A DNA stretch of 64,000 bases from SABI01 sp963676605. Its GTDB lineage: Bacteria > Spirochaetota > Spirochaetia > Sphaerochaetales > Sphaerochaetaceae. The stretch is taken from positions 62,001-126,000 of the forward strand of contig CAXXSP010000060.1 of the NCBI GenBank assembly GCA_963676605.2, read 5' to 3'. The number at the start of each line of letters is the position of its first letter. The stretch's first letter is position 1. The notes beneath the pieces were generated by a model. The model did no database searches and was not told the DNA's origin. It saw only the letters and a program-made list of their open reading frames with translations. Both the position numbers and the translations under genes were made by a program. This document shows positions 61,873-64,000 of the stretch, one piece after another.

Positions 61873-63711
61873 TCAGGGTTGTGGTTCTGAGTGGTCAACG
61901 AGAGGAAAGGACATCTTCACGGCACAGCCTCTGGTATCTGTCCTATTCTTGATTGATATCGTTCCGTTGTATTTCATGACAATTCCATAAACGAGGGACA
62001 AGCCCAGGCCGGTATTCACCCCGTTGTGTGATTTGGTGGAATAAAATGGGGTGAAATAGTCTTTACTGATATCTATACCCTCTCCGGAGTCCAGCACAAG
62101 TAATTCCAGATAGTTCTCATGATTGACGAAAGTTCTTTCGATAATGATGTCGATCGTTCCTTCCCTGTGTATTGACTCGAAGCTATTCTTGATGATATTC
62201 AGCAGGGCTTGCTTGAATTCGTTCTCATTGATATAGACAGTGTTGTTTCTATCTCTTTCTATCAGATTGATCCTGATATCCTTCAACTTCGCGTTCACAC
62301 TCAGCAGGTCTATCATCTCTTTCACCAGGTCATTGATATTGATATCTTCCGGTGCAACCTTTTCGAGATTGGAGAAATTCTGCAGATTGCTGACGATCTT
62401 GTTGATATATATGACCTGCTTGGACAGCTGGTTCACGATCGAAAGAAGATCGGAGTCATTGAAACGGAATCTGATATTTGTAAGGTAATTGCTTATAATA
62501 TCAAGGGGATTGTTTATCTCATGAGCGACCCCGGCAGAGAGGAGTCCGACAGATGAGAGTTTCTCCGACAGGTGATGATTCTGCTGGAGGTAGTCGTACT
62601 CAGTAATATCGTAGAAGATCAGCATAGATCCAATTTTCTCAATCCCGTCATAGATAGGAGAGTAGTGGACATTGTAGATCCCCTCCACACCCTGAATACT
62701 CAATGACAGATGGTAGGAGGTCTGCTCGGAAGGTTGCAAGAGCATATTCAATATCACATGCTTTGTCATATCTGTTGTCTTATCCAGAATAAGATGTCCC
62801 GGCTTATCGGCAAGATCTTTCAGGCTCACCTGAAAGGTGCTCACGAAATATTTGTTTGCGAGTTTGAGCATTCCCTCGTTATTGAGAATGACAAGATTCA
62901 CCGGGAGATTCTCAAGTATCGCTTCATTGTACTTGAGAAGGTGATAGAAGGACTCGGACGTTTCGTCGTTCTCAGGCCGTTCTGAGAGCTGAGTATAGGC
63001 CATCTTGATGATCTGCATTCTCCCTATACTGTGGATATACTCTGTGAGAACATTCATACCGTTTCGGATAATTGATACTCTATCCGAGATATCGAGGGCC
63101 CAGTCGATTTTATGGGTCATGATAATAATACAGCACCCCTCATCTCTCAGTCTTCTCAGGACGGTCTTGAGGATCTGATAATACTCGACCGAAAGCTTGT
63201 CCAGAGATTCGTCCAGAATGAGTACTCTCGGGTTGTTCTTGATCTTGGCAAGGATTGCGACAAGTGCACGCTCGGAGAGCGTCAGGTTTTTGATCAGCTT
63301 CTGAACATCAAGGGTTATCCCCATTTCCTGCAGATACTCTTCAGCCATGGAGTTCATGTTCCGTTTCAGGCTCAGGGAGAAGAAAGGGGTCTTGATATCA
63401 TTGAAGAAGAGGGTCTCTGCAACGGTGAAATAGGGATTCAGCATCAGCTGCTGGTGGACGAATCTCACTCCCTTCTTTTTAGCAAGTTTTGTCTGGATAT
63501 GTGGATACTCATGCATATCGAGCAGAATTGAACCTGAGTCAGGCTTTGCCAGGCCGCACAGGATCAGTCCCAGACTTGATTTCCCTGCCCCGTGCTCGCC
63601 GATTACGGCATGGATACTGCTGCTGTGAAAGCGGATATTGATACGATTGAGGACTCTCACCTTATTGTAATTGAGTCGTACATTCCTGATATCAATGAGC
63701 TTCTGGGGCAT
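61873..63711 (-). CDS. ABC ATPase - PAS - histidine kinase fusion
   Basis: 612-residue soluble fusion. Residues 1-235 are a single sugar-type ABC ATPase half like the first half of RbsA/MglA: Walker A GEHGAGKSS (38-46), Q-loop FVHQQLML (84-91), diverged signature LTLSERALVAI (143-153), Walker B VLILDES (163-169) and switch His200 in IIMTHKIDWAL. Residues about 255-375 are a PAS domain (ILENLPVNLVILNNEGML, YSPIYDGIEKIGSMLIFYDIT). Residues 381-445 are the phosphoacceptor helices with His397 in GVAHEINNPL, and 455-605 the ATP-binding kinase domain (LNIIKNSFES, LDSGEGIDIS, NTGLGLSLVYGI). There is no membrane span or receiver. It starts 1 base after the NtrC-type gene stop, so the two form a two-component pair. 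The ABC part could sense an importer's state; this is inference. Confidence 0.93.
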   Translation of the reverse strand: MPQKLIDIRNVRLNYNKVRVLNRINIRFHSSSIHAVIGEHGAGKSSLGLILCGLAKPDSGSILLDMHEYPHIQTKLAKKKGVRFVHQQLMLNPYFTVAETLFFNDIKTPFFSLSLKRNMNSMAEEYLQEMGITLDVQKLIKNLTLSERALVAILAKIKNNPRVLILDESLDKLSVEYYQILKTVLRRLRDEGCCIIIMTHKIDWALDISDRVSIIRNGMNVLTEYIHSIGRMQIIKMAYTQLSERPENDETSESFYHLLKYNEAILENLPVNLVILNNEGMLKLANKYFVSTFQVSLKDLADKPGHLILDKTTDMTKHVILNMLLQPSEQTSYHLSLSIQGVEGIYNVHYSPIYDGIEKIGSMLIFYDITEYDYLQQNHHLSEKLSSVGLLSAGVAHEINNPLDIISNYLTNIRFRFNDSDLLSIVNQLSKQVIYINKIVSNLQNFSNLEKVAPEDININDLVKEMIDLLSVNAKLKDIRINLIERDRNNTVYINENEFKQALLNIIKNSFESIHREGTIDIIIERTFVNHENYLELLVLDSGEGIDISKDYFTPFYSTKSHNGVNTGLGLSLVYGIVMKYNGTISIKNRTDTRGCAVKMSFPLVDHSEPQP

Positions 63712-63712
63712 A

Positions 63713-64000
63713 CTACGCTATTCCATACTTCTTCAGTTTCAGGTACAGCGTATTCCTGCTCATATTCAAGTATTTTGCTGCTTCGGACTTGTTGTTATTG
63801 GTATTGAGAAGAACCTTCTGAATCAACTCCTTCTCCTTCTGCTGCACCGGGCTCAGAGAATTGCTCCCGCTCTTACCGCTGAACTCGATCCCGGGAGGAA
63901 GATCCTCGATCATGATCTCTTCACTCTGGCTTATGGTCGCTGCATAGAGGAGAGCGTTCTTGAGTTCTCTGATATTTCCCGGCCAGTGATAATCCCTGAA
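63713..64000 (-). CDS. NtrC-family sigma-54 activator, C-terminal end (partial)
   Basis: The last 95 codons of a gene entering from the right edge. The protein end shows FRDYHWPGNIRELKNALLYA, the end of the sigma-54-interacting AAA+ domain, then an acidic linker and a Fis-type helix-turn-helix (NNNKSEAAKYLNMSRNTLYLKLKKYGIA). The receiver domain expected at the N terminus lies outside the window. It would bind DNA enhancers and open sigma-54 promoters when phosphorylated, most likely by the fusion kinase encoded 1 base downstream. Confidence 0.93.
   Translation of the reverse strand, partial: FRDYHWPGNIRELKNALLYAATISQSEEIMIEDLPPGIEFSGKSGSNSLSPVQQKEKELIQKVLLNTNNNKSEAAKYLNMSRNTLYLKLKKYGIA

Noticed and set aside
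60746..61990. Long plus-strand open frame of 414 codons opposite jetA
   Set aside because: It is the mirror of the well-supported jetA coding sequence; its translation matches no family pattern and has no ribosome site.
1..64000. rRNA, tRNA, IS transposase, integrase or prophage genes
   Set aside because: None was recognised by reading the sequence; a covariance-model scan would be needed to exclude a tRNA in a gap.

Overview
The window looks like a chromosomal segment of a free-living or gut/sediment saccharolytic spirochaete, probably of the Sphaerochaeta/Spirochaeta type. This is inferred from mid-range GC with AT-rich promoters, tightly packed operons, many ribose-type sugar ABC importers, and four substrate-binding proteins whose signal peptides end in the same way (FASGAQEE, FAAGSAEK, FAQGSSED, MAQGAEEK), a style I associate with spirochaetes. 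No rRNA, tRNA, CRISPR array, IS transposase or phage structural gene was recognised, so the lineage call is moderate.

Layout. 1-2.2 kb: two tandem nucleoside phosphorylases followed by a frame-damaged GntR regulator. 2.3-9.9 kb: a LacI regulator with two sensor domains, facing a leftward ribose-type ABC importer plus a disrupted GH32 fructosidase; TTTACGTAAA-like operators occur at both promoters. 10.2-12.9 kb: glutathione peroxidase, an HD hydrolase and a DUF4143-type ATPase with a repeat-bearing promoter. 13.0-19.5 kb: one rightward operon of GntR regulator, polyamine-type ABC importer, PfkB kinase and ADP-ribosylglycohydrolase. 19.6-33.5 kb: a conflict/defence-like stretch (Fic protein, Nudix plus PLD-helicase-DUF3427, a pRiA4b ORF-3-like gene broken at a G tract, an AAA+/subtilase pair, an OLD-like ATPase, an orphan Xre regulator, a DUF234 ATPase) with one alkaline phosphatase. 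33.5-42.6 kb: a polyol operon (ribose-type ABC importer, sorbitol/xylitol-type dehydrogenase, SDR, SIS isomerase, xylulokinase) opposite a GntR-PBP regulator. 42.7-53.6 kb: a second sugar operon (ABC importer, two PfkB kinases, two class II aldolases) plus a split transketolase and another GntR-PBP regulator. 53.6-61.6 kb: an sce7726-like protein, the decayed tail of a DUF234 ATPase, and a complete type I Wadjet system (JetABCD). 61.9-64.0 kb: an ABC-ATPase/PAS/histidine-kinase fusion directly behind an NtrC-type sigma-54 activator.

Themes. Sugar, polyol and nucleoside catabolism modules alternate with genome-defence modules. Each sugar regulon has a dedicated regulator next to palindromic operators, and each of the four ABC operons carries a strong hairpin directly after its binding-protein gene. 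Three genes show clustered or homopolymer frameshifts that mostly restore frame, which may be real decay, phase variation or base-calling error. The most unusual object is the soluble fusion of a sugar-ABC ATPase domain to a histidine kinase at 61.9-63.7 kb.
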